From: Gammaproteobacteria bacterium
GTDB taxonomy: Bacteria; Pseudomonadota; Gammaproteobacteria; Ga0077554; Ga007554
DNA length: 64,000 nucleotides
Assembly: GCA_021731145.1 (NCBI GenBank)
Contig: JAKFXX010000004.1
Span: 50,936 to 114,935, forward strand
Direction of reading: 5' to 3'
The notes beneath the pieces were generated by a model that saw nothing but the letters and a program-made list of their open reading frames with translations, was not told where the DNA came from and searched no databases. Within the stretch, counting starts at the first letter, position 1. Every line of letters starts with the position of its first letter. Position numbers and translations under genes: made by a program. Positions 17,290-25,817 of the stretch are shown in pieces.

Positions 17290-18261
17290 ATGCCTCCCCG
17301 GCTTGACGATCTCAACTTGCTCAGCTTTATCGTTGCCCGGGTAAACGTCGGCATATTCGTTGTTGATCAGCAGATGAACGTGGTTCTCTGGAACAGGTTC
17401 ATGGAGGTTCATAGCGGGCGCCCGGCCACCGAGGTTGAGGGAAGTAACCTGTTTGACGTGTTTCCCGAACTTCCCAAGAGCTGGCTGGAAAAGAAAATCA
17501 AGAGCGTGTTCCTGTTAAAGAACTTCGCCTTCACTTCCTGGGAACAGCGGCCGTATCTGTTCCGGTTTCAGGACAACCGTCCGGTTACCGGCGGCGCGGA
17601 TGCGATGCGTCAGAATTGCACCTTTTTGCCGGTCAATGACGGCCAAGGGGACATGCAATATGTTTGCATCACGCTCTTTGATGTGACGGATACCAGTGTC
17701 TACCAGACGAAGCTCCAGGAGGCGATGACCTCACTCGAGGAGGTAAGCCAGCGGGATGGCCTGACAGGCATTTATAACCGCCGCCATCTGGAACACCACC
17801 TTTCCCACGAATTCAATTGTTGGCGTCGCTATGGCGGTGAACTGTCTTTTCTCTTGTTTGATATCGATCATTTCAAGAAGGTGAATGATGTGCATGGTCA
17901 TCTCGCCGGTGATGAGGTGCTGCGTGAAGTTGCTGCAAACGTCAAACTTGAAGCGGCATTGCTGCGTACTACGGATATTGCAGGGCGTTACGGTGGCGAG
18001 GAATTTGGTATCATCCTTCCCGGGACTCCCCTGGAAGGCGCGCTCATCGTAGCCGAGCGATTGCGGACAATGGTGGCAGCCGCGCCGGTGCGCCTCCGTG
18101 ACGTGGAGATTCCAGTCACGATCAGCATCGGAGTCGCACAAGCCGACACCTCCATGCCGGATTATGTGCGGCTAATACACGATGCTGATAAGGCACTCTA
18201 TGCCTCCAAGACGCAAGGACGCAATCGCGTGACGTGCTACACCTCCTCACCACGCGAGTAA
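17290..18261 (+). CDS. PAS-GGDEF diguanylate cyclase
   Basis: 323 residues. The N-terminal PAS-like sensor (about 5-130) starts FIVARVNVGIFVVDQQ; the C-terminal GGDEF domain begins RDGLTGIYNRRHLEHH, has the metal/GTP residues in LLFDIDHFKKVND, and the active-site loop RYGGEEF, so cyclic-di-GMP synthesis is expected. There is no RxxD inhibitory site in the usual place. No membrane segment or signal peptide is seen. It is the last gene of the CheY-CheC-GGDEF operon and starts at the base after the CheC stop. A bidirectional stem-loop at 18464-18498 lies downstream. Confidence 0.93.
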   Translation: MPPRLDDLNLLSFIVARVNVGIFVVDQQMNVVLWNRFMEVHSGRPATEVEGSNLFDVFPELPKSWLEKKIKSVFLLKNFAFTSWEQRPYLFRFQDNRPVTGGADAMRQNCTFLPVNDGQGDMQYVCITLFDVTDTSVYQTKLQEAMTSLEEVSQRDGLTGIYNRRHLEHHLSHEFNCWRRYGGELSFLLFDIDHFKKVNDVHGHLAGDEVLREVAANVKLEAALLRTTDIAGRYGGEEFGIILPGTPLEGALIVAERLRTMVAAAPVRLRDVEIPVTISIGVAQADTSMPDYVRLIHDADKALYASKTQGRNRVTCYTSSPRE

Positions 18262-18272
18262 AGATAGGCAGG

Positions 18273-18422
18273 GCCACCTTGGCTGCCGAAGGCAAGCAGG
18301 TGAACCTGCCCCACCGGCATGGCCGTGACGGTGGAGATCAAGACCGGCAAGCAGCGGGCAATCGAGTGTATTTTTTCAGCCCGCTGTTGCGGTATGGGCA
18401 GGAGAGTTTGCGGGAGCGCTAG
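18273..18422 (+). pseudogene. Frameshifted relic of an hlyD-type membrane-fusion protein gene, 3' end
   Basis: Reading across two frame changes gives ATLAAEGKQVNL, then MAVTVEIKTGKQRAIE, then FSPLLRYGQESLRER and a stop. This is the carboxy-terminal signature of HlyD-family type I secretion adaptors. The first frame change is near 18310 (an extra C) and the second is in the T run at 18371-18376. No upstream part of the gene or transporter partner is present. It resembles the shorter relic at 8408-8464. Confidence 0.75.
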
Positions 18423-18463
18423 GGTTGTCTTGCTGCGTAACTATTCGGCGGCTTCAAAATCAG

Positions 18464-18498
18464 ACGTCATTCCAGCCTGGGATTGGCTGGAATGACGT
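18464..18498. terminator. Bidirectional stem-loop between convergent operons
   Basis: A perfect 14-base inverted repeat (ACGTCATTCCAGCC and its complement) encloses the loop TGGGATT. It lies between the diguanylate cyclase operon and the convergent mltD gene. No strong T run follows on either strand. Such CGTCATTCC palindromes are also common dispersed repeats. Confidence 0.6.
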
Positions 18499-18503
18499 TA
18501 CAT

Positions 18504-20444
18504 CTAATTAAGCACCAAGGTCAGCTTCTGTCCCGGCTTCAGGCTCTTGATCTTCGCGTGGGTGTTCCACTTGCGCAGTTCGGCGAGGGTGACGTCAAAG
18601 CGGTCGGCGATGTGGGTTAGGGTGTCGCCAGGGCGTATCTTGTAGCTGATACGGCGCAGGGTGGTGTCTGCTTTAGCCAAGTGCGATGAGGCGCGGCTGA
18701 GGGTCAGGCGCTGTGTGGCGCCTGTTCCGGAGCGTACCACCAGCCGTTGCCCGGCGCTCAGTCTCGCCTTGGGGGTCAGATCGTTCCAGACGGCCAGTTC
18801 TCGGGGGGTTACGCCAAACTTGCGGGCGACCTTCCACAAGGTGTCGCCACGGCCCACAGTGTGCGACGCAGTCTTTTCCTTGGCCTTTGGCTCATCCGTG
18901 CTGGATGCATTCTGAGAGACCTGAAGGGTTGAATTTTGCGCAATGCGCAATGCGTAGCTGCCCAGATCGCTGGTTGCCACCGGCACGAGCAGATCGGTGC
19001 TGGCGCGTGCGATATCGCTGGTCAGTTTATTGATCTGGCGCAACAGCGTAGTGGTAGTGCCATAGAGGCTCGCGATATAGTTAAGTGACTGTTTTTTCTG
19101 GACATGGTGGCGTGTCCAAGTGACGCGTTTCTCGGTCGGGAGAGAGGCGAGCCTGGTCTTGAAGCTTTCCACCTTTTCGATGGGCAGCAGCAGGTGGTGA
19201 GGTCCGTCGGGGTCGGTGACCCAGCGGTTAAAGCCTGGGTTGAGCCGGTGGACTTCTTCCAGTGGGACATCAGCCAATTCCGCCGCCAGCGCCAGATCAA
19301 TCTGGGCGTCTGTGGTGATGGTGGTCAGATACGGTCGGTTCGGCACGGATTTCAGCGTGACGCCGAATTTTTCCGGTGCGGCGACAACGTCAGTGATTGC
19401 AAGCAGCCAGGGTACATAGCCCTGTGTTTCGACTGGGAGTTGTAGCGACCAGAAATCGGTGGGTTTGCCTGCTGCGGCGTTTTTGTTGACGGCGCGCATC
19501 ACGGCGCCTTCGCCTGCGTTATAGGCGGCCAATGCCAGCAGCCAGTCACCCTGGAAATCGGCGTTAAGCTTCTGCAAGTAGTCGAGCGCGGCGCGAGTTG
19601 AGGCGTGGATATCGCGGCGGCCGTCATACCACCAGTTCAACTTCAGGCCGTAGTTTTTGGCCGTGGACGGGATAAATTGCCATATTCCCGCAGCCTTGGC
19701 GTGGGAGTTGGCAAGTGGCTGATAGGCGCTTTCCACGATGGGCAGTAATGCGAGCTCCGAAGGCATACCGCGCCGCTCGATTTCCTCCACGATATAGTGC
19801 AGGTAGGGCGTGGCGCGCTCAATGGTCCTGTCCAGGTAAACCTGGCGGCTGGCATACCAGTTTTTGCTGGACTGAACGCGAGGATGGTCGCGGTCAGGCA
19901 GGCTGAAGCGGGTACGGATGCGATTCCACATGTCCTGGTTGTTCTGGGCGTCGCCCATGCCGGTGCGCAGATCAGTTGATACCGTCGTTGCCGGGGCGAA
20001 CGTATCTGTGGCCAGCTTTTTCCTGGCCACCGCGATTGATCCAGCGACAGTGGGTTTTTCACGTTTGGCCGGCTCAAGGACGGGCTTTTGATTGGCTGAT
20101 GGGGTGCTGTCCGAGAGCGCAACATTAGTGATGCTTACCGGAGCGGACTCCGGGTCGGGTTGCGCGGCGAGGGTAACAACACTCTCCCAGAGGTCGGGCA
20201 GTTCTGAGCCGGGAATGCCAAGGGGTGATGATGCGCCACTTGGCGCAGCCGGGCGCTGTGCCAGCGCGGTGGCAGGCGCCAGGGCAGATCCTTGATGCGG
20301 TTGGGATTGTGTGCGGTCAGCCGGGTGTGTGTTTGTGCTGGATACCTTGCCTTGTTGCATGGCGCAACCGCCAAGGTAGAGCAGGATTGTGCTAGACAAA
20401 CACAAGCTGAGCAAACGTCGTGTCTGGTTTATGTCTATGCCCAT
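18504..20444 (-). CDS. mltD: Membrane-bound lytic murein transglycosylase D
   Basis: 646-residue outer-membrane lipoprotein that cleaves peptidoglycan glycan strands to 1,6-anhydromuropeptides. Lipobox LGGC (Cys27) follows a signal peptide. The SLT domain (about 200-330) has the catalytic glutamate in LPIVESAYQP, with AAGIWQFIPSTAKNYGL and ALAAYNAGEGAV. Three LysM modules follow in the C-terminal third: one starting about residue 437 (HHVQKKQSLNYIASLYG), then SHTVGRGDTLWKVARKFG and SYKIRPGDTLTHIADRFD. GGAGGAA precedes the start. The N-terminal 180 residues are Ala/Pro-rich, longer than in E. coli MltD (about 450 residues). Downstream of gloB on the same strand, as in E. coli. Confidence 0.95.
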   Translation of the reverse strand: MGIDINQTRRLLSLCLSSTILLYLGGCAMQQGKVSSTNTHPADRTQSQPHQGSALAPATALAQRPAAPSGASSPLGIPGSELPDLWESVVTLAAQPDPESAPVSITNVALSDSTPSANQKPVLEPAKREKPTVAGSIAVARKKLATDTFAPATTVSTDLRTGMGDAQNNQDMWNRIRTRFSLPDRDHPRVQSSKNWYASRQVYLDRTIERATPYLHYIVEEIERRGMPSELALLPIVESAYQPLANSHAKAAGIWQFIPSTAKNYGLKLNWWYDGRRDIHASTRAALDYLQKLNADFQGDWLLALAAYNAGEGAVMRAVNKNAAAGKPTDFWSLQLPVETQGYVPWLLAITDVVAAPEKFGVTLKSVPNRPYLTTITTDAQIDLALAAELADVPLEEVHRLNPGFNRWVTDPDGPHHLLLPIEKVESFKTRLASLPTEKRVTWTRHHVQKKQSLNYIASLYGTTTTLLRQINKLTSDIARASTDLLVPVATSDLGSYALRIAQNSTLQVSQNASSTDEPKAKEKTASHTVGRGDTLWKVARKFGVTPRELAVWNDLTPKARLSAGQRLVVRSGTGATQRLTLSRASSHLAKADTTLRRISYKIRPGDTLTHIADRFDVTLAELRKWNTHAKIKSLKPGQKLTLVLN

Positions 20445-20591
20445 GATTCCTCCAGTCCGGTTACAAGCCGGAATTATACCTTTAATGACATTTTTAAGAA
20501 ACCCTAACCGTCATAAGGCATTAAAGTTGATGCTGTTGAAAAAATAACCATATGAAATGCATGAAAATAGTGCATTGGTAATGGTTGCGGA

Positions 20592-21377
20592 TCAATCCAG
20601 CGTATCTTTCCAGTAACGCACCACGGCAAATACCTCCTGCTCGGAGGCAAGCCGTTTACCCGCGAATTTTTCCGCCGCTGCGATAACGCCAGGAACATGG
20701 CAGCGCAGGAAAGGATTGGTGCGCAATTCAAGCTCCAGGGTGGAGGGCACTGTAGGGTGTCCGTTCGCCCAGCAGCGTTCGGCATCCAGCAGGCGCGCCC
20801 GGATATCCGCGCTGTCCGGCTCCACCTTCATTGCAAACGTCAGATTCGCAAGGGTGTATTCATGCGCGCAATATACAAGAGTATTCTTCGGCAGCGCGGC
20901 GATTTTCTTTAGTGATTGGTGCATTTGTGCCGCCGTACCTTCAAACAATCGCCCGCAACCCGCACCGAATAATGTATCGCCGCAAAACAGCATGCCGTGG
21001 CCATAATAGGCGATATGCCCGGCGGTGTGGCCGGGGACATCCATGGTGCTGAATTTTACCTTATCCCCTTGAAGTGTAATGTGATCGCCTTCACGCAACG
21101 GGTGAGTGATTTCAGGAATGTGCTCCAGCGCGGGGCCATACACCGGGATGGCGTAGCGCTGTACCAAGGTGCGTACTCCCCCGATGTGATCGTTGTGATG
21201 GTGCGTCAATAGGATGGCGGTGGGGGTGGTCGACAGCTCGGTCAACGTGTCGATGACGGGATCGGCGTCGCCAGGGTCCACGATGACGGCCTGGCGCCCC
21301 GTTTTTTTGGTGCCATCGTTACAAATCAACCAGATATAGTTGTCCGTGAAGGCTGGAATAGTGAGTACAGTAATCAT
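20592..21377 (-). CDS. gloB: Hydroxyacylglutathione hydrolase (glyoxalase II)
   Basis: 261-residue metallo-beta-lactamase-fold enzyme that hydrolyses S-lactoylglutathione in methylglyoxal detoxification. The binuclear metal site is complete: THHHNDHIGG (about residues 55-64), GHTAGHIAYY and CGDTLFGAGCGR; the C-terminal substrate-binding region contains RTNPFLRC. It is divergent from the yafS-rnhA-dnaQ genes, the arrangement seen in E. coli. Between it and yafS lies a 168-bp palindromic element (21429-21596). Confidence 0.95.
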   Translation of the reverse strand: MITVLTIPAFTDNYIWLICNDGTKKTGRQAVIVDPGDADPVIDTLTELSTTPTAILLTHHHNDHIGGVRTLVQRYAIPVYGPALEHIPEITHPLREGDHITLQGDKVKFSTMDVPGHTAGHIAYYGHGMLFCGDTLFGAGCGRLFEGTAAQMHQSLKKIAALPKNTLVYCAHEYTLANLTFAMKVEPDSADIRARLLDAERCWANGHPTVPSTLELELRTNPFLRCHVPGVIAAAEKFAGKRLASEQEVFAVVRYWKDTLD

Positions 21378-21428
21378 GCGTGGCGATCAATGAGGTTGGA
21401 ATAAGAAAACATTTTATGCTCTCAGGGA

Positions 21429-21596
21429 TTAATCCGAATGTTTCATAAATTCGCGTGATGATCGTACAGGATTTTGATTGATAGGGGAATTTTGTGAAGA
21501 AGCGCCGTAGTAATTCATACGGCTGACTGAACAAAATTCCCATAGCGATCAAAAGACCAGCGAGGGCGCGCGTAATTTATGAAACATTCGGATTAA
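21429..21596. mobile_element. 168-bp palindromic MITE-like element
   Basis: The ends are a perfect 23-base inverted repeat (21429-21451 and 21574-21596, starting TTAATCCGAATG), extended by CGCG with one bulged base. Inside, GGGAATTTTGT and ACAAAATTCCC pair, flanked by further matching bases, and GCCGTA/TACGGC forms the tip, so almost the whole element can fold as one long hairpin centred near 21512. It has no coding capacity. A target duplication is not obvious. It fills most of the 298-bp gap between gloB and yafS. Confidence 0.75.
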
Positions 21597-21675
21597 CGGC
21601 AGGGTCAACGCCTATAGTCTGACACATCTGATGGAAAGCACGTTATGCTAGCAACTTGTGGACCAGAGAGATGGT

Positions 21676-22449
21676 ATGAAATCGACGTTTGATCACAGCG
21701 CCCCCCCCGGACTCCGCCGGGACTTGCGTGCCTGGTATGCTCATGGCATAGGCCATCTGCTGCTGGAAACCGAGCGCGGGCAACTGGATGAGGTGCTGCC
21801 AAACCTGTTCGGTTATCACCTGTTGCAGGTTGGGCGTATACACCATGAAGATCTGCTCGCGTCCAGCCGTATCTCCCACCGGGTGGTGCTGGATGCCGAT
21901 GCGGTGGCGGGGGATGCGCCTGCCAGTGTGTTGCGCGCCTGCGCGGATGAGCTCCCTATCGCTTCAGACAGCGTGGATGTGGTGGTCTTGCCGCACACCC
22001 TTGAATTTGAGTCCGACCCCCACAGCGTGTTGCGCGAGGCGGAGCGCATCCTGATCCCGGAGGGGCATGTGGTGGTGCTGGGATTTAATCCATGGAGTTT
22101 TTGGGGGATATGGCGGAGGCTGTTGGCCCGCCAGGGTGCGGCACCCTGGTGTGGGCGTTTTCTGGGGTTGATGCGTGTTAAGGATTGGCTGGCCTTGCTG
22201 GGGTTCGATGTCATTCTGACGCGCCAATATTTTTTTCGCCCCCCCTTGCAACGGGAAGGGGTGATGCGCAAGCTGTTGTTCATGGAAAAAGCAGGGGCGC
22301 GGTTGTGGCCCCACTTGGGCGGGGCTTACATGGTGGTGGCAAAAAAACGGGTAACCACCATGACGCCGATCAAACCGCGCTGGCGCCCCCGCCGCAGCCT
22401 GATCGCCGCCCCTGCGAGACCTTGCGCCAGGAGTATGAAACGTGTCTGA
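21676..22449 (+). CDS. yafS: YafS-like SAM-dependent methyltransferase
   Basis: 257 residues. The position between gloB and rnhA matches E. coli yafS. The SAM-binding fold is seen in LLQVGRI (a degenerate motif I), [26 protein letters not shown], and [24 protein letters not shown]. Function unknown. I start at the ATG at 21676 after AGAGAG; an in-frame GTG six codons upstream is possible. Codons 9-11 contain a run of eight C (21701-21708), a potential slippage site. The basic, proline-rich tail after KKRVTTM overlaps the rnhA start by eight bases. Confidence 0.85.
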   Translation: MKSTFDHSAPPGLRRDLRAWYAHGIGHLLLETERGQLDEVLPNLFGYHLLQVGRIHHEDLLASSRISHRVVLDADAVAGDAPASVLRACADELPIASDSVDVVVLPHTLEFESDPHSVLREAERILIPEGHVVVLGFNPWSFWGIWRRLLARQGAAPWCGRFLGLMRVKDWLALLGFDVILTRQYFFRPPLQREGVMRKLLFMEKAGARLWPHLGGAYMVVAKKRVTTMTPIKPRWRPRRSLIAAPARPCARSMKRV

Positions 22450-22888
22450 TATGGTTGATGTAGTAGAGATTTATACTGACGGGGCGTGCCGTGGCAACCC
22501 CGGTCCCGGGGGATGGGGTGCGCTGTTGCGTCATAAAGGGCGCGAGAAGTCACTCTATGGCGGCGAGAAATTCACCACTAATAATCGCATGGAGCTCATG
22601 GCGGCGATTGTGGCGCTGGAGTCCTTGAAGAAGCCTTGCGAAGTCCGCTTGACCACCGATTCCCAGTATGTGAAAAAGGGGATCACGGAATGGCTGGCGA
22701 ACTGGAAAAAACGCGGCTGGAAAACCGCCGCCAAAGAACCCGTCAAAAACGCCGACTTGTGGCAGCGTCTCGAAGCGGCGGCACAACGGCATGATGTTGC
22801 CTGGCATTGGGTGCGGGGACATACCGGGCATGCTGAAAATGAACTGGCCGATCAGCTTGCCAACCGTGCCATCGATGAAATGAAATAA
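22442..22888 (+). CDS. rnhA: Ribonuclease HI
   Basis: 148-residue enzyme that degrades the RNA strand of RNA-DNA hybrids. Active-site residues are all visible: Asp in [16 protein letters not shown], Glu in NNRMELMA, Asp in LTTDSQYV, and the final Asp in [16 protein letters not shown] holds the flexible-loop histidine. The start is a GTG overlapping the yafS end; an ATG three codons further is an alternative. The last three codons ATG AAA TAA form the left copy of the 9-bp duplication flanking the adjacent mobile element. Confidence 0.95.
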   Translation: MSDMVDVVEIYTDGACRGNPGPGGWGALLRHKGREKSLYGGEKFTTNNRMELMAAIVALESLKKPCEVRLTTDSQYVKKGITEWLANWKKRGWKTAAKEPVKNADLWQRLEAAAQRHDVAWHWVRGHTGHAENELADQLANRAIDEMK

Positions 22889-23042
22889 TGAAGATGTGAT
22901 CCACGAAAAAATGTGTTTGGCGTGTATCGGGAAATAGGCAGCGGTATTCTTGCAGCCGTCTATCCTATCCAGCAGTCGAACGGATTGTGTTGTAAAGATT
23001 TTTCGTGCCTTTCGTGCTTTTCGTGGACGGTGCATAACATCA
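22889..23042. mobile_element. MITE, family copy 1 (between rnhA and dnaQ)
   Basis: 154 bp flanked by identical 9-bp direct repeats ATGAAATAA (22880-22888 and 23043-23051), a probable target duplication that includes the rnhA stop codon. The right end, read inward on the minus strand, is TGATGTTATGCAC, then GTCCACGAAAA and GCACGAAAGGCACGAA; the left end TG...GATGTGATCCACGAAAA is a degraded version. The interior carries CGAACGGATTGTG, also found inverted in copy 2 (36889-37169). It has no coding capacity. Confidence 0.78.
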
Positions 23043-23062
23043 ATGAAATAAGGTAAACGTCA

Positions 23063-23770
23063 ATGCGGCAGATCATACTGGATACCGAAACCACTGGCCT
23101 GGACCCCGCGCAGGGACACCGCATCATCGAAATCGGTTGCGTGGAGCTGGTCAATCGCCGTCTTACCGGCAATCATTACCATCAATACCTGCAACCCGAC
23201 CGCGAGGTTGATGCCGGGGCATTTGACGTGCATGGCATCAGCAGTGAATTTCTTCTCGACAAACCTCGCTTTACCGATGTGGCTGACGAGTTCCTCGATT
23301 TTATCAAAGGGGCGGAGCTGATCATCCATAATGCCCCCTTTGATATCGGTTTTATCAATGCCGAGTTTGTCTGGCTGGGGCGGTCTCACGGCGCGGTTGC
23401 GGATCATTGTGCCGTCATTGACACCTTGGCGCTGGCCCGGAAGCTGCACCCTGGCCAGAAAAACAACCTGGACGCGTTGTGCAAGCGCTACCACATCGAC
23501 AACAGCCGACGCGATCTGCACGGCGCCTTGCTGGACGCCGAGATACTGGCCGATGTTTACCTGGCGATGACCGGTGGGCAGGCCAGCTTGTCCCTGGACA
23601 GCGGGCAGGACGCAGGCCAGGCATCGCGCCAGACAATCCGCCACCTTGATGCTGCCCGGTCCCGTTTGAAGGTGATCCAGGCAACGGCGGAGGAGCAGGC
23701 GGCGCATGAGGGGCGGCTGGATGCTATCGACAAGGCGAGCGGCGGGACGTGTGTCTGGCGGAGTGTATAG
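23063..23770 (+). CDS. dnaQ: DNA polymerase III epsilon subunit (proofreading exonuclease)
   Basis: 235-residue 3'-5' exonuclease of the DEDDh class, the proofreading subunit of the replicative polymerase. Exo I is LDTETTGLD (Asp7, Glu9), Exo II is HNAPFDIGF, and Exo III is HGALLDAEILADVY with the catalytic histidine. The C-terminal part after residue 185 is the polymerase-binding tail. It normally follows rnhA closely; here a 154-bp mobile element separates the two and may affect its promoter. Confidence 0.95.
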   Translation: MRQIILDTETTGLDPAQGHRIIEIGCVELVNRRLTGNHYHQYLQPDREVDAGAFDVHGISSEFLLDKPRFTDVADEFLDFIKGAELIIHNAPFDIGFINAEFVWLGRSHGAVADHCAVIDTLALARKLHPGQKNNLDALCKRYHIDNSRRDLHGALLDAEILADVYLAMTGGQASLSLDSGQDAGQASRQTIRHLDAARSRLKVIQATAEEQAAHEGRLDAIDKASGGTCVWRSV

Positions 23771-23928
23771 CTGCCACGTTACAAACGGCTTGGCAAATGC
23801 GGTGATGTCAAGTATGTTGGTTGTTGAGTTTGTTGCTGTGTTATAAGGTTTGTGTGGCTGGAAGTTGTTTCCCTATAGCCAGAATTAATGTGGAAAAAAA
23901 TAAAAAATCAACGGTGGGAGGTACGGCG

Positions 23929-25773
23929 ATGAAGCGACATAGCGTGTCGGGCTCGTTTGGGAAGGGTTGCCGTTTGTTGTTTTGCGGCGTGGGCATTGCT
24001 CTTGTTACCGTGGGGCACGCCGCAGAACCGGCTGATAGCCCTCCTGCTGCCGCCATGCCTGCGCCGGAGCAGGCCGCTCCTTCGCCCATACCCATCCCCG
24101 GTGATGCCTTAAGCCCGGACCGCCTGGTGCTGGCTGCAACTTACGGCCATGACAAAGTGGTGCGCTACATGCTTGAGCGCGGCATGGACGTGAATTCCAA
24201 GGATATGTTCGGAACTACCGCATTGATTGCCGCAGCCACTGCTGGTCAGGGTGAAATCGTTGACATACTGCTCAAGGCGGGCGCTGACGCGAAGGCAAGC
24301 ACGAACGTAGGGCACACCGCGCTGATGGGTGCCGTTACAAAAGGCGATATCTCTATCACTAAACTCCTGCTCAAGGCGAGTGCGGAGGTCAACGCCAAAA
24401 ACAACCGTGGGGAAACCGCATTATTCCCTGCCGTCCAATACGGCAACATCAGGTTGGTTGAGTTGCTGCTGGCGGCTGGGGCAGACCCGAATGTGGCGAA
24501 CACGCTTGCGCTTTCGGCAAGCGATAGCGGCTATACGCCGCTGATGTACGCCGCACGGCACGGCTTGATGTCTGCCGACGGCCCTTGGCATGACATTGCC
24601 AACGCCCTGCTTGCCAAAGGTGCCGACCCCAATCTCAGGGATGCCCATGGCGGCACGGCGTTGAGTCTTGCGGAACGCAATCAATATGCAGACATTGCGC
24701 ACACCTTGAGACAGGCTGGTGCGCGCAAGGAATCGGTTTATACCAGCCTCAACCTGGACGACGCCTTGATCAAGGCATCGAGAAACGGTGATGCCGACAA
24801 GGTAAGCCAACTGTTTGATGAGGGCGCGCGGGCAAACGTCAAAAACAGGGCTGGCGTGACCCCCTTGCTGGAGGCGGCGCTGGCTGGTCACACCTCGGTT
24901 GTGAAGATTCTGGTCGAGCACGGCGCCAAAGTGAATACCGTGCCGGATGGCTTGCGTGACTGGGCTATCTCCTCATCAAGCATCCCGATGGCTGATCAGG
25001 AAATAGTACAAGCCGCTTCGCGTGGCGATACGGCGCTGATTATCGCCGTGCGCAACGCCCGCACCGAAACCGTGCGTTATCTTCTCGATCATGGGGCGGA
25101 TATTAATCGCCCCAACCACCGAAATGAGACAGCCCTGTTTGTCGCTGCCGAATTGGGGCGTGGCGACATTGTGCGTTTGATGTTAGGCAAAGGGGCGGAC
25201 TCCAATGCCGTGGAACAGGAAAATCGCACCAGTTCATTTACCGTCGCAATGAGCACCATCGGCAGGAATACAGTGTTAATCAAAGCCGCGCAGAGCGGCC
25301 ATGCCGATGTTGCCCGGATTCTGCTGGATGCGGGCGCGCGGGTGGATATGCGCGGTTTTATGGGGAAAACCGCTCTGTTTTGGGCGGTGGAGCGCGGCCA
25401 TGCTGCGGCTGCCCAGGCGCTTCTTGAGCACAAGGCCGACCCGAATATCAAAGATGTTTCAGGACTCACCTCCCTCATGGTGGCAGCGGCGAACGGCTCT
25501 TCCAGAGTTGCAGAGCTTCTTCTGAAAAACAAGGCCGATGTCAACGCCACGGAGGGCGCCGACCTTGGTGCCGGTGGCAGCGTATTTGGCGTGTCCGGTA
25601 CCACTGCCTTGATGTTCGCCGCCCGCGCCGGTCATGCCGAAGTTGTGCAGATGTTGTTGAAGGCCGGGGCCGATGTCAATGCCATGAACAGCAACGGTAG
25701 CAACGCCCTCAAGGAGGCGGAAACGAACGGGTACGCGAAGATCGTGGAGATATTGAAAGCGGCAGGGGCATAA
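23929..25773 (+). CDS. Exported ankyrin-repeat protein
   Basis: 614 residues. A signal peptide (basic MKRHSVSG, hydrophobic core, cleavage near GHAAEP) is followed by a Pro/Ala-rich linker and then ankyrin repeats to the end, recognisable by G-T-A-L or G-x-T-P-L at repeat starts and LLxxGAD(V/P)N at ends; I count roughly a dozen, in two blocks separated by DDALIKASRNGDADKV. I start at the ATG at 23929, preceded by GGGAGG; an upstream frame to 23821 lacks a ribosome site and a signal. Ankyrin repeats bind proteins; the partner is unknown. A small membrane protein gene follows after 44 bp. Confidence 0.9.
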   Translation: MKRHSVSGSFGKGCRLLFCGVGIALVTVGHAAEPADSPPAAAMPAPEQAAPSPIPIPGDALSPDRLVLAATYGHDKVVRYMLERGMDVNSKDMFGTTALIAAATAGQGEIVDILLKAGADAKASTNVGHTALMGAVTKGDISITKLLLKASAEVNAKNNRGETALFPAVQYGNIRLVELLLAAGADPNVANTLALSASDSGYTPLMYAARHGLMSADGPWHDIANALLAKGADPNLRDAHGGTALSLAERNQYADIAHTLRQAGARKESVYTSLNLDDALIKASRNGDADKVSQLFDEGARANVKNRAGVTPLLEAALAGHTSVVKILVEHGAKVNTVPDGLRDWAISSSSIPMADQEIVQAASRGDTALIIAVRNARTETVRYLLDHGADINRPNHRNETALFVAAELGRGDIVRLMLGKGADSNAVEQENRTSSFTVAMSTIGRNTVLIKAAQSGHADVARILLDAGARVDMRGFMGKTALFWAVERGHAAAAQALLEHKADPNIKDVSGLTSLMVAAANGSSRVAELLLKNKADVNATEGADLGAGGSVFGVSGTTALMFAARAGHAEVVQMLLKAGADVNAMNSNGSNALKEAETNGYAKIVEILKAAGA

Positions 25774-25817
25774 TGCTTGTGAAACATGATCTGGAAGGCG
25801 CCAAGAATGGATAACCA

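Noticed and set aside
23821..23928. 36-codon upstream extension of the ankyrin protein
   Set aside because: No ribosome site; the signal peptide begins at 23929 directly after GGGAGG.
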